Shown here: positions 1-11,050 of the stretch, in pieces | How the letters are laid out: each line of letters starts with the position of its first letter | How positions within the stretch are numbered: the first letter of the stretch is position 1 | NCBI GenBank assembly: GCA_027704905.1 | Contig: CM051002.1 | Coordinates: forward strand, 3,700,086-3,764,085 | From: Muraenolepis orangiensis | Taxonomy: Eukaryota > Chordata > Actinopteri > Gadiformes > Muraenolepididae | Direction: 5' to 3' | DNA: 64,000 nucleotides | Notes under the pieces: generated by a model | The model's input: only the letters and a program-made list of their open reading frames with translations | The model's database searches: none | Told to the model about the DNA's origin: nothing | Translations under genes and position numbers: made by a program

Positions 1-450
1 TCCCTGGCTGCGATGTGTGGCAGCTGTTCCTGTGTGGCATTTCCACATGGCATTTGAGCAGCCCTTAATGGAAACACAATCAGACATAATGACATGCTCA
101 AGAAGGGGGAGCAAAGATTTGAGCACGAGTGGACTCGGTGAAGGAGCTGAAGTGTGCTTTAATTGTGCTGATTATGGAATTCCCCTCGCCTCCCCTCCTC
201 GTCGATACCAAGGCCCTTCACAAGAGGGGGCCCCTGAGAGACCCCCACAAGTGTTTTCCTCCCACCGACGGTGATTTCTAATTACACTTCTCAGTCCTCA
301 AAATATCCAGCGTAGTAAATTATTATTGTTATTATTATTATTATTATTTAAAAAATGTTGTCATCGTCCTTATCGTCACCCCAGCAATATGTGCTTGTGG
401 GTGTTGCACTTATATTAAACCACAACACCATGTTCTCCCTGTATCCCTGT

Positions 451-680
451 GATTGTTCATCGAGGCCCTGGGAACCAATAGTGTCCCTGTGGTTGTTCAT
501 CGAGGCCCTGGGAACCAATAGTGTCCCTGTGGTTGTTCATCGAGGCCCTGGGAACCAATAGTGTCCCTGTGGTTGGTCATCTAGGCCCTGGGAACCAATA
601 GTGTCCCTGTGATTGGTCATCCAGGCCCTGGGAACCAATAGTGTCCCTGTGATTGGTCATCTAGGCCCTGGGAATCAACA
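451..680. repeat. 40-bp minisatellite, about 5.8 copies
   Basis: Successive 40-bp units begin at 451, 491, 531, 571, 611 and 651. Each reads g(a/g)ttgttcat, then c(g/t/c)aggccctg, ggaaccaata and gtgtccctgt. Adjacent units differ by one to three bases. Confidence 0.95.
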
Positions 681-806
681 TGGACTATTTGGGGAACCAT
701 TTCCGTGTCACCCACTGGTGCCACAAAGTGTTATTGAGATAATTGGGGTAATTTGAAAAGGCATTACATTCAAATCCGCCAGCTTGCACCACTACACTGC
801 ACTGTC

Positions 807-812
<6 letters not shown>

Positions 813-900
<88 letters not shown>
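813..900. repeat. (TC)n microsatellite
   Basis: An uninterrupted TC dinucleotide run of about 88 bp. Confidence 0.98.
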
Positions 901-902
<2 letters not shown>

Positions 903-1170
903 AAGTGTTAAATTACACCCATAAAAGTAGAATAAAAGCAATGCCCTATTAGTCGTAGTACTATTACAACATTACCATTATGTTAAATGACACAACAACA
1001 AACACAAGGGAAGAGAATGCAGGCCGCTTTATCAAATATTAATATGAAGTGTGTTTAACAGACAAACAAACTAAACAAATGCATGAACTCAGCAAACAAG
1101 GGCCGGCCAGCCCCCGACTACATTCCTCCCTCTGTGTACTGTATCTATAAATATATACACACACTGTATT

Positions 1171-1172
<2 letters not shown>

Positions 1173-1213
<41 letters not shown>
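1173..1213. repeat. (TG)n microsatellite next to exon A
   Basis: About 20 TG units, ending 15 bp before the exon A acceptor. The array runs directly into the pyrimidine tract of that splice site. Confidence 0.97.
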
Positions 1214-1215
<2 letters not shown>

Positions 1216-1228
1216 CTCTCTCCTCTAG

Positions 1229-1350
1229 ACAACCAGGCCATGGTGTCCCACTCTGAGGTGAGCATCCGTATCCTGGACGTGAACGACAACCCTCCTGAGC
1301 TGGCCACGCCCTACGAAGCCTCCATCTGTGAGGATGCCAAGCCCGGGCAG
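1229..1350 (+). CDS. cdh22: cadherin-22-like exon A (EC4 end / EC5 start)
   Basis: This is a coding exon of a type II classical cadherin, a calcium-dependent cell-adhesion membrane protein. The acceptor is a pyrimidine run ending in cctctag at 1228. The exon starts in phase 1 (two bases complete a split Asp codon) and carries 40 further codons. It shows the calcium-binding linker DVNDNPPE between extracellular cadherin repeats EC4 and EC5, then a YEASICEDAKPGQ segment typical of the start of EC5 in this family. The 122-nt length fits the type II exon size I remember. The donor is GC rather than GT (CAG|GCAAGT), and only this junction or a weak GT at 1363 keeps the frame to the next exon. The sequence agrees best with my memory of vertebrate CDH22; CDH24 or another type II paralogue is less likely. 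Upstream exons are outside the window. Confidence 0.9.
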
Positions 1351-1356
1351 GCAAGT
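1349..1356 (+). promoter_or_regulatory. GC-type 5' splice site (GC-AG intron)
   Basis: The donor reads AG|GCAAGT, the consensus of the minor GC-AG class of U2 introns. The nearest downstream GT sites either break the reading frame (1355) or have a poor context and add four residues (1363). The matching acceptor is tctctgcag at 22402, so the intron is about 21 kb. Confidence 0.8.
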
Positions 1357-2100
1357 CGACTAGTCAAGTGTGCCTCACGGCATCACTCGAGGTGCTGGAG
1401 CGATGCTGTGCAGGGCTTTAGAATAAATAAGAGTTATATGAGATGCTGCTCATACTAGTACAGTACACTACAATACAGCTTTGCTTTCCACACAAGGTGG
1501 AAGTGTGCCTTTTGTCTCACTTGGCATTAACACTTTCTAAAAAGGACATTACAAAAAGGAGGTTATGAAAGACGTAAATATCAGAGGATATTTTCTTGGG
1601 TTGAGCAGGCTTATTTTATAAGCTATAAAGGATATATAAGCTATAAAGGATAAAGGTATTTTTTTATGCATATTTTGAGTTGCCGTCGGCACCCTGTGAC
1701 GTGTCCCTGAGCGCAGCATGTCAGGCTGAAGACGTAGCGTAGATGATCTGGAGGAGGGTGTGGGTGGGTGAGATTAGAGGACAAATGTACGCCTGGAAGA
1801 TTAAAAAGGGGAACGTAACCCTGGGCTATTTTTCTAATAATATATGAAGGCTTTACATACGTGTCTTGTGTGGGGAAAAAAATGTGGACGCAGAACAGCT
1901 GGTCCTGTTTGGACTAAGGGTCAATTCTAATCCCTAACAAATGGTACAACTCGTTTATTTCTTATGGATATTGTTTGCTCTATGATGGATATGGGCTTTT
2001 TCCTGCTTCTGGTAGGAAAGGATCCCTTTCAGGTAGGTCTCAATACCAGGCTGCCATTGTGCTGCAGTATATTATCTTACTGTATTTGTATTTCCTTTAA

Positions 2101-2595
2101 GATTCAAGGTTCAAGATTCAAGATGTTTTTTATTTGCCATGTTGTAACAAGTACAATGGAATGCCTACTCCCCCATTCCCTCCCGCAGTATGAATATACT
2201 ACAACAATACTGTACTAAACTATACAATACTATACTATACTAGGTTCAAGGACAGTTTTTATCCACAGGCAGTGCGCCTACTGAACTGCTAGGAGTGCTG
2301 CTACTATCATAACATGTCATTAACATTACACTATCATACTTTGCTGGACTTTCTGGTGTCATTACAGTTACTTCACTGTTCTGCACTGCATTCATGATGC
2401 GGTTGCTCTACTTGCACTTTAAAATGCATATAATATTTTAGTCATTTTAATGTTCATTTTTATTGTGTAGAATTTTTTTTGGAATATTGTGTTCAAATGA
2501 AATTAATTTTTTAATTGAAATGAATATTGCGGAAGGGAATGGGGAGTAAGCATTTCATTGTACTTGTTGCAAATGGCAAATGCAAATCTTGAATC
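2101..2595. mobile_element. 495-bp inverted-repeat element flanked by TTAA
   Basis: The left end (gattcaag, then tttgccat, acaagtacaatgga, attccctcccgca) recurs as its reverse complement at the right end (from about 2526). This gives imperfect terminal inverted repeats of about 75 bp. Both edges abut TTAA (2097-2100 and 2596-2599). It has no coding capacity, so it looks like a non-autonomous DNA element. The TTAA flanks suggest a piggyBac-type target, but other copies in the window do not clearly show TTAA. Related fragments occur near 15.2, 31.3, 34.0, 36.15 and 39.6 kb. Confidence 0.65.
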
Positions 2596-3643
2596 TTAAA
2601 TATACTAAACAATAATATACTATAAACAACATTGTATAATATTACCTATGATACGCTATACTATATACTATGAAGATATAAAAGTAAACGTGTATTGACA
2701 CCAAATGCCAACAGTTTTGGTGGGCAATTTCCCCTCCCCCATCTCTACATTTTACAGACACAAATACAACAGAAAACGAAGACTTGTGTACCGTTTGTTG
2801 AATCTGCTGCTGTAGCTCCACAGGTTATGAATACACACATGTGTGTGTGTGGACATCTTGTTCTTCCATGGATTCACACACATGTTGGAATATATGGAAA
2901 CATACTGTATATATGATATATGTTACCATATATTGTGAGAAATAACCCGCAGCCACCCCTCTCCTGTCATCCGCTACTGTTTACCTGTTTACACAAAACC
3001 ACTCTGTAACCTCCGAGGTCGGAGGCAGCGGAGGCAGATGCCACTGCTTTAGCCTCCCAGACTCCTGCTCCTCTTTGTTCTCCCGTCTGTGTGTGTCTCT
3101 CCCTGGAGACCAAATTGATTTATAGAGGCCCGATACAAGAGTCCTTTGAATCATGGATGAGTGGGTTGTATTGGTTTAAATATTCAGTGTATTACCATGC
3201 AGTTTGAACAGAGGGAGAAGAAGGACTGGGGTGCAACAGAGAGGAAAAAAGTTTACGTCCATTCCAGCTAGGAAAGCTTGTGGACTGTGCAGAAAGCGTG
3301 GAGTGTTTCAATTAAGGACCACCGATTGATATCATACATCTGTGAGCCGCAAGGTCTTAAACTCTTGAAGTTGATGTAATTTAACAAAAATGAGCCATGC
3401 GTGAAATTTCACTCCTTGAAAGATATAATTAAATAGAAATAGAAAGAAATTAAATAAATCAATCCTAGACTTTTGCCGATTACGACTCCTGCTGGAGTTG
3501 CAGAAATGGACACGGGATCGGTGATTTCTGGGCCCTGGCCTCAGCTGGACCCAATTTTCATGTGCAGAATCAGAGCAATTTTGAATGTGTGTGCGCTTCT
3601 AGCTTGGAGCAACATGTACATGTGTATAATGCTCAGGCCTCTG

Positions 3644-3644
<1 letters not shown>

Positions 3645-3738
<94 letters not shown>
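3645..3738. repeat. (TC)n microsatellite
   Basis: A TC run of about 94 bp within the first visible intron. Confidence 0.97.
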
Positions 3739-3741
<3 letters not shown>

Positions 3742-4095
3742 GGTGGCTTGGACTGACAAATGTCTATATGATATGTAATACATTGTAAAATTATATTATA
3801 AGTATTTGTTTAGCTCTGTGTGCTCCATACTTCTGGTTTCTGTTGTGTCTGTGATGTTATGGTTTATTATCTTTGTCCTTGCAAAGAGTTGAGTTGGAGT
3901 TGCCGGGCTGAGATTGAGAGGGATTGTGTTTGTGCCTTGGATCCAATGCTGTCTGAAACCATATTGGCACTCCAGGGGGTCCCCCCCCCCCCACACACAC
4001 ACACACACTGTTTGGGATACTTGGGATATGTGTTGGGTTTTGTAAAAGTGTATGACACACTTGCACAATCTTTAGCATATTTTCCTGAGCAGAAA

Positions 4096-4175
4096 GAGAC
4101 TGGAAGATCGACTCTTGAGTCAAAGCGATTTTTGAAGAACAACAAACCTAATGAATTGCTGGTAGTAAGAAGAAC
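4096..4175. repeat. dispersed repeat pair, copy 1
   Basis: A segment containing gactcttgagtcaaagcga, aagaacaacaaa and aattgctggt also occurs at about 6729-6795 in the same orientation. The family is unknown. Confidence 0.55.
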
Positions 4176-4379
4176 CAAGGAAGAACAAATATCAGAGGCA
4201 CAGGATTTTTTGTTTGTGGAAGTTGAATTTCTGTTTTAAGTGTATCCCAACAGTTGTCCCAGAGTGTAGCTGAACAAATGCACCTGCAAGTAAAAGTTAA
4301 CCCAGTATAGTGCTAGGAATTAACATAAACATTAGTGGTATTTTAGCATTGAGCATTTTGCAAGTAATTTAGGAAAAAA

Positions 4380-5235
4380 CATGACGTTGTTGAAGTCACC
4401 AGATATGGCGATGAATGCGCTGGCCGAGGGCGGAATGTAAACAACCAGGATGATTACATGGGAAAACTCTCTTGGTAGATAGTACGGTCGTAGACTTTGG
4501 GCAAGCAGTTCAATGTCCGGGCTACACATACGTTCTTTAACTGTGATATGTCCAGTATTACACCACTTGCTGTTAACGAGAATGGCAAGTCCCCCACCTT
4601 TCCTTTTGCCACTCTCCCTGTAATTCCTGTCCGCCCGTACCGTCTGAAAGCCGTCCACAGACACGTTGGAGTCTGGGATGTCCTTGTGTATCCATGTCTC
4701 AGTGAAGCACAAAACACTGCTCTCATAATACACCCTCTGACTCCTCACCAAGGCCGCTAGCTCATCCATCTTGTTAGCCAGCGATCTTACATTTCCCATG
4801 ATGATGTAGGGAAGATAAGGCTTATATCTCCTCCTCTTTCCACGGTGTTTCACTCCTGCCTTACATCCCCTGTATCTCCTCCTCATCAGCTCCTTGTGGA
4901 ATTCAGGTCTCTCCCGTGCCGACATATGCGGTCAAAGAGACAACAGCTGACTCTGTGTGTAAACAATGGCTCCGCCGACGCCGTAATGTTGTGCAAAGGT
5001 GGAGACACGTTGAGTCTACAAAGTCGACAAATCATGCATGTCCCAAAGATGAGGATCACAACAACAACTTTCCACAGCATCGTGGACTTAAAAAACTGAA
5101 AACTGAGAACAAAACTAATCTAAAAACCAAACAGTAAATAAGAATAAATTACTAAAAAGCAGGAAAATAACAGAGAGCAACTGTTGTTGGCTGCCGCATC
5201 CACAGCGCCGGATCGGGTTAAGTGACGGGGGAAAC
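4380..5235 (-). pseudogene. truncated LINE, 5' part with APE-type endonuclease
   Basis: On the minus strand an open segment (about 4332-4925) encodes the start of an apurinic-type endonuclease as found in non-LTR retrotransposons: NVRSLANKMDEL, then CFTETWI (catalytic Glu), GFQTVRADRN, GGGLAILVN, VVYIPPSA (the conserved Tyr region) and ISGDFNN. About 30 residues between the PPSA and GDFN blocks are missing and the element stops soon after. Reverse transcriptase is absent. The non-coding minus-strand sequence out to about 5235 is probably the element's 5' leader. The wording fits the L2/CR1/Rex1 group; I cannot assign the family precisely. It is inactive. Confidence 0.75.
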
Positions 5236-5325
5236 AAAACTAATCATCCTTACGGCTTCTGTGCTGCGCAAATTCAAAGAGCTGCCTATGGTTATTTTAG
5301 TCATTCCCTAAACCGGCTTGCCTAG

Positions 5326-5826
5326 GGTGGAATCCCCCGGGTGGAGGACCCCTGGTGGAGGCCCCTGGGTGGAGGCCCCCGGTGGAGGGACTGGGTTAAG
5401 GTCCCTGGGTGGAGGCCCCCGGTGGAGGGACTGGGTTAAAGCCCCTGGGTGGAGGCCCCCGGTGGAGGGACTGGGTTAAAGCCCCTGGGTGGAGGCCCCC
5501 GGTGGAGGGACTGGGTTAAGGTCCCTGGGTGGAGGCCCCCGGTGGAGAAACCGGGTGATGGCCCCGGGTGGAGGACCTCAGGTGGAGACACCTGGGTGAA
5601 GGCACCGGTGGAGGCAACGGGTGGAGGCCCCGGGTGGAGGCCCCGGGTGGAGGCCCCCAGGTGGAGACACCTGGGTGGAGGCACTGGGTGGAGGCCCCGG
5701 GTGGAGGACCCGAGGTGGAGACACCTGGGTGGAGGCACCCATGAAGGCACCAGTTGAAGGATACGGGTGGAGGCCCCCAGGGGTGTAGGCCCCCAGGTGC
5801 GTGCCCCCAGGTGGAGGCCCTGGGGG
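5326..5826. repeat. G/C-rich GGTGGAGG minisatellite
   Basis: From 5391 to about 5550 there are four 40-bp units built from ctgggttaag, gtccctgggt, ggaggccccc and ggtggaggga. They then break into shorter ccgggtggagg-type units of about 12-20 bp. The array is highly GC-skewed and rich in GGG runs. Long open frames on both strands are by-products of the repeat. Confidence 0.92.
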
Positions 5827-6728
5827 TCACGAGCCACAGCACCGTGGCTCGTGAGCTTGAACTTAATTTGGGTTTTCGTGTTTCACACGACACTTTCTCA
5901 TAAATGAGGGAAAAAACAAGTCCAAAAGGCTGTGCAGAGAGTAAACGTAATTACCTCCTTTTTTCTTTCACCTGGCAAACATGTTCGACCGGCGCTGACT
6001 GGTGGCCCATCCCTGTTTGTATAGGCATTGATTTACCTTTTGGTTACGACGCAAACAAACAAACACACATACATACATGCAAAGACTCTCTCTACACACA
6101 CACACACACACCAAGCTGTGCAAATCTGCCATTTAATAAGAGTTAAATGTGTGATATGTTTAAATATTTAAGCCTTTTGCCTGTTTTCCTTGGGGTTATG
6201 AGTATCCCCTGATTGATAGCAGTTTTTATTTATTTTCTAATTATGTGCAAACACATTTATTCTTCAACCAAATCAATTTAATCAAACTGTCACTTATTCA
6301 ACAGTGCCTGTGTGAAGCCAGCCGTTGTTGGCTGTTTGTGTATGTATAGCCATATGTAGTTGACTCTCAGAACATATATAAAAAACAATAAATTATTCAT
6401 GATTTCAGAATTAGATTCATGAATAGTAATATGTGTTGTTTTTCTCACCATCTCTGGCAGCAGAAACGGAGCTTGCGGAAGTTTTTGGTAGATGTATTAT
6501 TATACCAGTGGCTAGTCCCTGACATCCGTCATAGCCAACAAGTCATACAATAGGACACCACATGACCCAATCTGACTTGTGGTTCGTACCTTGCAGAACC
6601 CATTGTGCGGTGGGCCGCTCAATGTAAGTATTTATGTCACATCTCAGTCTGTGTTGAAGTTGCTTCCCAGAGGACAGTGTGTGTGTGCTGCTATGTCTAG
6701 TTTTTCTGCACGACTTGTAGCATAGAAA

Positions 6729-6795
6729 GATCTCTTTGACTCTTGAGTCAAAGCGATTATCCAAGAACAACAAAACAAATTAATTGCTGGTGGTG
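6729..6795. repeat. dispersed repeat pair, copy 2
   Basis: Second copy of the segment near 4.1 kb. It shares gactcttgagtcaaagcga and the following aagaacaacaaa...aattgctggt with small indels. Confidence 0.55.
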
Positions 6796-7650
6796 TAACA
6801 GATCTCGTGCACCGAATAGACGCCACACAGCTGTCTTTTTATAAAAAACACTCGTGGTGTTTTTCTTCTTCTGTCCTTGGGCTTCAGCCTCGAGAAACCA
6901 TCCATCTCAACTCAAAGTTTGCGTTTTCACATTGTATATCAGTCTGGCCTTGGCTGGGCAACCGATTGTTTTCCACGTACAGGCGCTGCCATACTTTTCA
7001 CACCTGAGCCGCTTGGTCTGTTTGAATGGAATCCTGGTTCATTTGGAGTGTTGTGAATGCTCATTGGAACCAACAAACAAACAAAAAAACTCCAGTCTGC
7101 TTAAAAACGGCGGCTCTCGGTCCCCATCCCAAGTGAAGTATGCTTGGGTTCGCTTTAGGCCAGAACGGGATCCCAACCCTCAAAATCGAGTCAGGAAGGT
7201 ACTAAGTGACACGCTCACTCTCTGCACGCTTGCCGATTACGGTCAAAAGTAAAGCAAAAACATCTTCTTCTCTGAGAAAAGCCTCTGTCGTTTGCTCTAC
7301 TTTCCTTCCACCTCTTGACTTCTGCACACCCTGCTTCGTCATGAACTAAAGCTCCTCTCCCTGGCCGCCCGTCGGTTCCTATCATTTCTTATTTTTTTGG
7401 GAGAGGCTTCAATGAGCCGGAGGCCAGATTGTGGACTGCAGAGAGAAGCAGAATGTGAACTTGCGACATCAAGATGGTCTCAAGGCTACCACTGCTGATA
7501 AGGTGGTACTTAAACCTCAAAGGAGCTTGCTTTTGCAAAGCATTACTTTTACGCTACATATCCATGAACACATATATAGCCTGCTCATACGGATGTCATT
7601 TGTGACTGAGATGATGATGACTCATATACATCCCAACCATCCCCCCCTTC

Positions 7651-7682
<32 letters not shown>

Positions 7683-8427
7683 CGTATGGCATTTACACTG
7701 GCATGGCATGCACATTAGCATCACAGTGTGTTACTGTCACATGCGTAGCATTTCAGATCCGCCGTGCCACATTAGCTGGGTTAATGAGGACCGGTGGCAC
7801 CGGCTCTCTTATCTGTTAGTGTGAAGCTGCGGCGGTGAATCTGATTAGTTTATCGTCGTCTGAAGCCTTTTACACCGCGGCAAGTAGGTGAAATGATGCA
7901 CCCGACGGAGGATGTATCCTCCCTGTCCAATTAACCACCGGAATACAATATTGGCCTCTTGTTGCTCACCAATGATCATTTACAAATTTCGTCTTTAATG
8001 CTCTACCACTGCTAGTGTATGTAAGTGTGATGAACTGGATATATATATATACAGTACATATAAGCATAGGCACCGATTTATGTTACTGCTGGTGGGTGCT
8101 CTAAAAAGTTGAATGCCCGTCCCTCGACGCCCAAGATAAACCTTTTGCAAGACCATAGCCTACATGACTTTTTGCCAGGATTTTGAAAAAGTAGTCAAAA
8201 GTATGCATTTCAGCACCATAGGAAATGAACAGCGAACACCGACACCGACACACACACATACACACAAGTGCCCGTGGAGCTTAAAGTCAAGCCGTGAAGT
8301 AACTTTCAGCACAGTAGACAGCTCCACTTGTTCATTGATCACTACCAAGCCATTAATAAAACAAATATGATTGCATTTAAAAAGTTTAACTAACGAAACA
8401 CACCATGAAACGCACGTAAAGTAATAA

Positions 8428-8724
8428 TCAATGCCACCAAGATGATATAGTAAAATGACTCACATGAACATAGGCCAAGTGCACAATCAGAGAAAAATAT
8501 TCTTGATCATGTGTTGTTAATGGAAGTGGGGCATTCATGTTTTTATCTGTAGTGCAAACCTCACAAAATACCTTGTTTTTTGTGGCATCATAGGCTATCC
8601 ACGGGATTTGTTTTTTCCAACTTCGCTGCTGTGGTTCTGTCGTTTTCTTTGTTACTGTTGTTACTAACGTTAGTTGACTGGGCACTGATGCAACTGGAAG
8701 TAGCACTAGTGGAAATTGTAGCAT
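8428..8724 (-). pseudogene. hAT transposase N-terminal zinc-finger fragment
   Basis: The minus-strand open segment contains SWKKQIPWIAYD followed by NKVFCEVC. This resembles the TTF-type zinc finger (W...PWL.Y, then F/YC..C) at the N-terminus of many hAT transposases. The similarity breaks down after about residue 75 and no catalytic domain follows within the 1.2-kb element. The fragment lies between the terminal repeats of the hAT element at 8065-9280, which supports the identification. Confidence 0.6.
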
Positions 8725-8830
8725 CGCTTGATGTTTAAAAAAATGTTTGTAAAGTTTCCAGCCAGTCTTTCTCTACATTGGCGGTTCATCTGACATGCAC
8801 GTGCAGCGGTACAACATCGCTCCATCGTCG

Positions 8831-9068
8831 GGAGCAACGTTCTGTGATTGGTGGTTAGGGTTAGGAGCAACGTTCTGTCATTGGTGGTTAGGGTTAGGAG
8901 CAACGTTCTGTGATTGGTGGTTAGGGTTAGGAGCAACGTTCTGTGATTGGTGGTTAGGGTTAGGAGCAACGCTCTGTGATTGGTGGTTAGGGTTAGGAGC
9001 AACGTTCTGTGATTGGTGGTTAGGGTTAGGAGCAACGTTCTGACATTGGTGGTTAGGGTTAGGAGCAG
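8831..9068. repeat. 33-bp minisatellite with TTAGGG-like core
   Basis: About 7.2 copies of a 33-bp unit (ggagcaacgt, tctgtgattg, gtggttaggg, tta). The unit length is divisible by three, so every frame stays open and gives artefactual repeat proteins on both strands. The array lies inside the hAT element. Confidence 0.95.
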
Positions 9069-10020
9069 GGGACTGACAGTTCAATAACCAATCACAGCAG
9101 TGCAGTCCCTCTGGTTGATCTAATCCAGCACCAATCATGAAGTTTGACATCAAATCAATCTTCAAATCAAATCAAATTTGGCCACGACTGGCGCATGTGG
9201 GTGCTCGGCAATCTCCGTGGGTTCTCGGCAATCTCCGTGGGTGCTCGTGCCCCGAAGCACCCACGGTATCGGCGCCTATGCATATAAGTGATATATATAA
9301 TTACACATTCATGATATAGTTTTACAAATTGTAGTCTAGTTGTATTGAATTTTATAGTTTTTAACAAATACATTTGAAAAAATTTGCTTCATATTTTCTA
9401 ATCGAGTCGGTCAGTTAACGATGTTCAAGAAAATGACAGGATGAATGATGTACTGCACAACCCATGTCAGTCTGTCAGTCTTTACTGCACCAACACAAAT
9501 GTTTAAATGTGAAAACGGGATTAATCCAAGCTTCACTTGTGATCTGTCTCACACCCTCTGGTTGATAGAATAGTCGCTATAGGGCTATCAACTTCTCAAC
9601 TGGCTTTCAATGCCTTTCCTCTAATCTCCATCTGAATCAGCCAAACAAGGAGGAAAGGAGCTGAAGGAGCTACCACCGTGGCCTAGCTGTCAAGTCTCTC
9701 AGCCCATCCAGAACACCCAGCAACAGCCAGTCCAGGGACACGACAGCCAGCCAAGGCAGCAGCCCTAGGTCTCCAGGAAGGAGGGGGAGGGTGGGTTGGC
9801 GGTCACACTGGGGAGGTGTATGGACAATTGGGTTGGGGGTTGTTTTAAGTATTTTTTTATTATTGTATATATATTTTTGGATGGGGGCAGGGGGGGTAAT
9901 TCATTTGGTGTTGGGGGTATGTGGAGTGTGTGTGGTTTGTGGCTGGTTGAAGCAGCATCGTCTGGCCCCTGTGATGGCTGGGGGCTGGTGAAGCTGCTGT
10001 GGGTCCTTGGGTCCTCCAAC

Positions 10021-10416
10021 TATCACAATGGCTATTCACCCTGCCTCCACTAGAGGGCAGCGTCTACCATCATTCACATCTACCCCACACCTGCAGTGCA
10101 TTATAATTAACCTGCCTATAAGACTCTCCAGCATACCCGGACTGATTCCCGTTGCCTGCCCGCCCTGTCTGGTTCCCGATCTACCGCCCGTCCCTGACTA
10201 CGCTTCTGCCTGTCCCTGCCTGGTTCCCGATCTACCGCCTGTCCCTGACTACGCCTCCGCCTGCCCCTGCCTGGTTCGTCTACCCTGCCCCGGTTCTGAT
10301 CACCTGCCTGTCCCCGACTACGTCTCTGCCTGTCCCTGTCTGTGTGATATTTATCGCAATAAATACCACCTTTGGTGTCCGTGTGCAGCATTTGGGTCCA
10401 AACCTAACCCGTGACA
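10021..10416 (+). repeat. probable 5' LTR of the gypsy element
   Basis: The segment ends in cgtgaca just before a leader and the gag start at 10433, and contains an AATAAA near 10351. The 5' edge (tatcacaatgg) is a guess from the usual TGTCA-type start and is not confirmed by a second LTR. A CTGCCTGTCCC-type sub-repeat occurs at 10150-10340. Confidence 0.5.
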
Positions 10417-10432
10417 AAACAATCTGGCCAGG

Positions 10433-10960
10433 ATGGACCCAGCGCACACCCCCACACCGGAGGACCGCCTCGAGAGGACTGAGGATGCCCTCTCTCATCA
10501 CAGCAGACACCTGGAGTTGGCTCAGTCAATCGTGGCACTAAAGCGGACGGTAGGGTTGCTCGTCACGCAGATCCAGCAGCGTGATGAGACCCAGACTTCG
10601 CTGGGCGCTTCAGCAGATGTTTCCGCCTCCGCACCGCCCACCTCATGTGACGTTTTTCTCACGGGTCTGGCCGACTACGTCAAGGACGAGTTGGTTCCGT
10701 TCAATTTACCCGCGCCGCTTGACGGACTCATCGAGTTGGCGTCACGGGTGGATCAACGCGTGCTGGCCCGGAGTCAGAGAGCGTCATCTGAGAGGTCCCG
10801 GACACCTGAGGGACCACACCGGGAGGAGCTGGAGCCAATGCAGGTGGGCCGCACCAGCCTCACCTCGTAGGAGCGGGAGCACCGCCGCCGTGGTAACTTG
10901 TGTATGTTCTGTGGTGGGTCAGGTCATTTCGTTGCTCGATGCCCGTTAAAAGGGCAGAGC
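10433..10960 (+). pseudogene. gypsy gag remnant with CCHC knuckle
   Basis: The reading frame opens at 10433 (MDPAHTPTPEDRLERTEDAL) and runs 145 codons to a TAG at 10868. The C-terminal gag part (NLPAPLDGLIELASRVDQRV) and the EPMQVGR motif before the nucleocapsid are recognisable, but the central capsid region is missing. This makes it much shorter than the family's usual size. After the stop, another frame gives the zinc knuckle CMFCGGSGHFVARC (C-x2-C-x4-H-x4-C), so the nucleocapsid is disconnected. Confidence 0.78.
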
Positions 10961-11050
10961 TCACCACTAATGGGGAATTTATGGGTGAGCCAAACCTCCC
11001 GACTGTTCCCCAATCAGAGACCCTTGTGCCATGCCTGACCGCTGTTAGCT

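Larger units (their letters stand above)
8065..9280. mobile_element. hAT-type DNA transposon, 1216 bp, defective
   Basis: The element is bounded by inverted ends: cataggcaccgat at the left and atcggcgcctatg at the right, with one mismatch over about 13 bp. It is flanked on both sides by a perfect 8-bp target duplication, catataag (8057-8064 and 9281-9288). Eight-base duplications and ends of this form are characteristic of the hAT superfamily. Inside are a minus-strand fragment of a zinc-finger transposase (8428-8724) and a 33-bp minisatellite. The catalytic part of the transposase is absent, so the copy is non-autonomous. Confidence 0.85.

Noticed and set aside
1363..1364. Alternative GT donor for exon A
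   Set aside because: It preserves phase but has the weak context CTA|GTCAAG and adds four residues. AG|GCAAGT at 1351 is the strong GC-donor consensus and gives the expected exon size.
3867..4239. Overlapping open frames of 80-139 codons
   Set aside because: They cover a CA/poly-C patch and AT-rich sequence on both strands with no domain similarity.
7110..7252. Possible small exon (frame with KYAWVRFRPERDPNPQNRV)
   Set aside because: No family recognised, no convincing splice sites, and it lies within the cadherin intron. Left unannotated.
8831..9068. Interstitial telomere
   Set aside because: TTAGGG occurs only twice per 33-bp unit, within a longer unrelated unit inside a hAT element. It is not a pure telomere array.
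8706..9165. Repeat proteins on both strands (LLLTLTTNHRT and GATFCDWWLGL units)
   Set aside because: The 33-bp minisatellite is a multiple of three, so all frames stay open. There is no start context or other domain.
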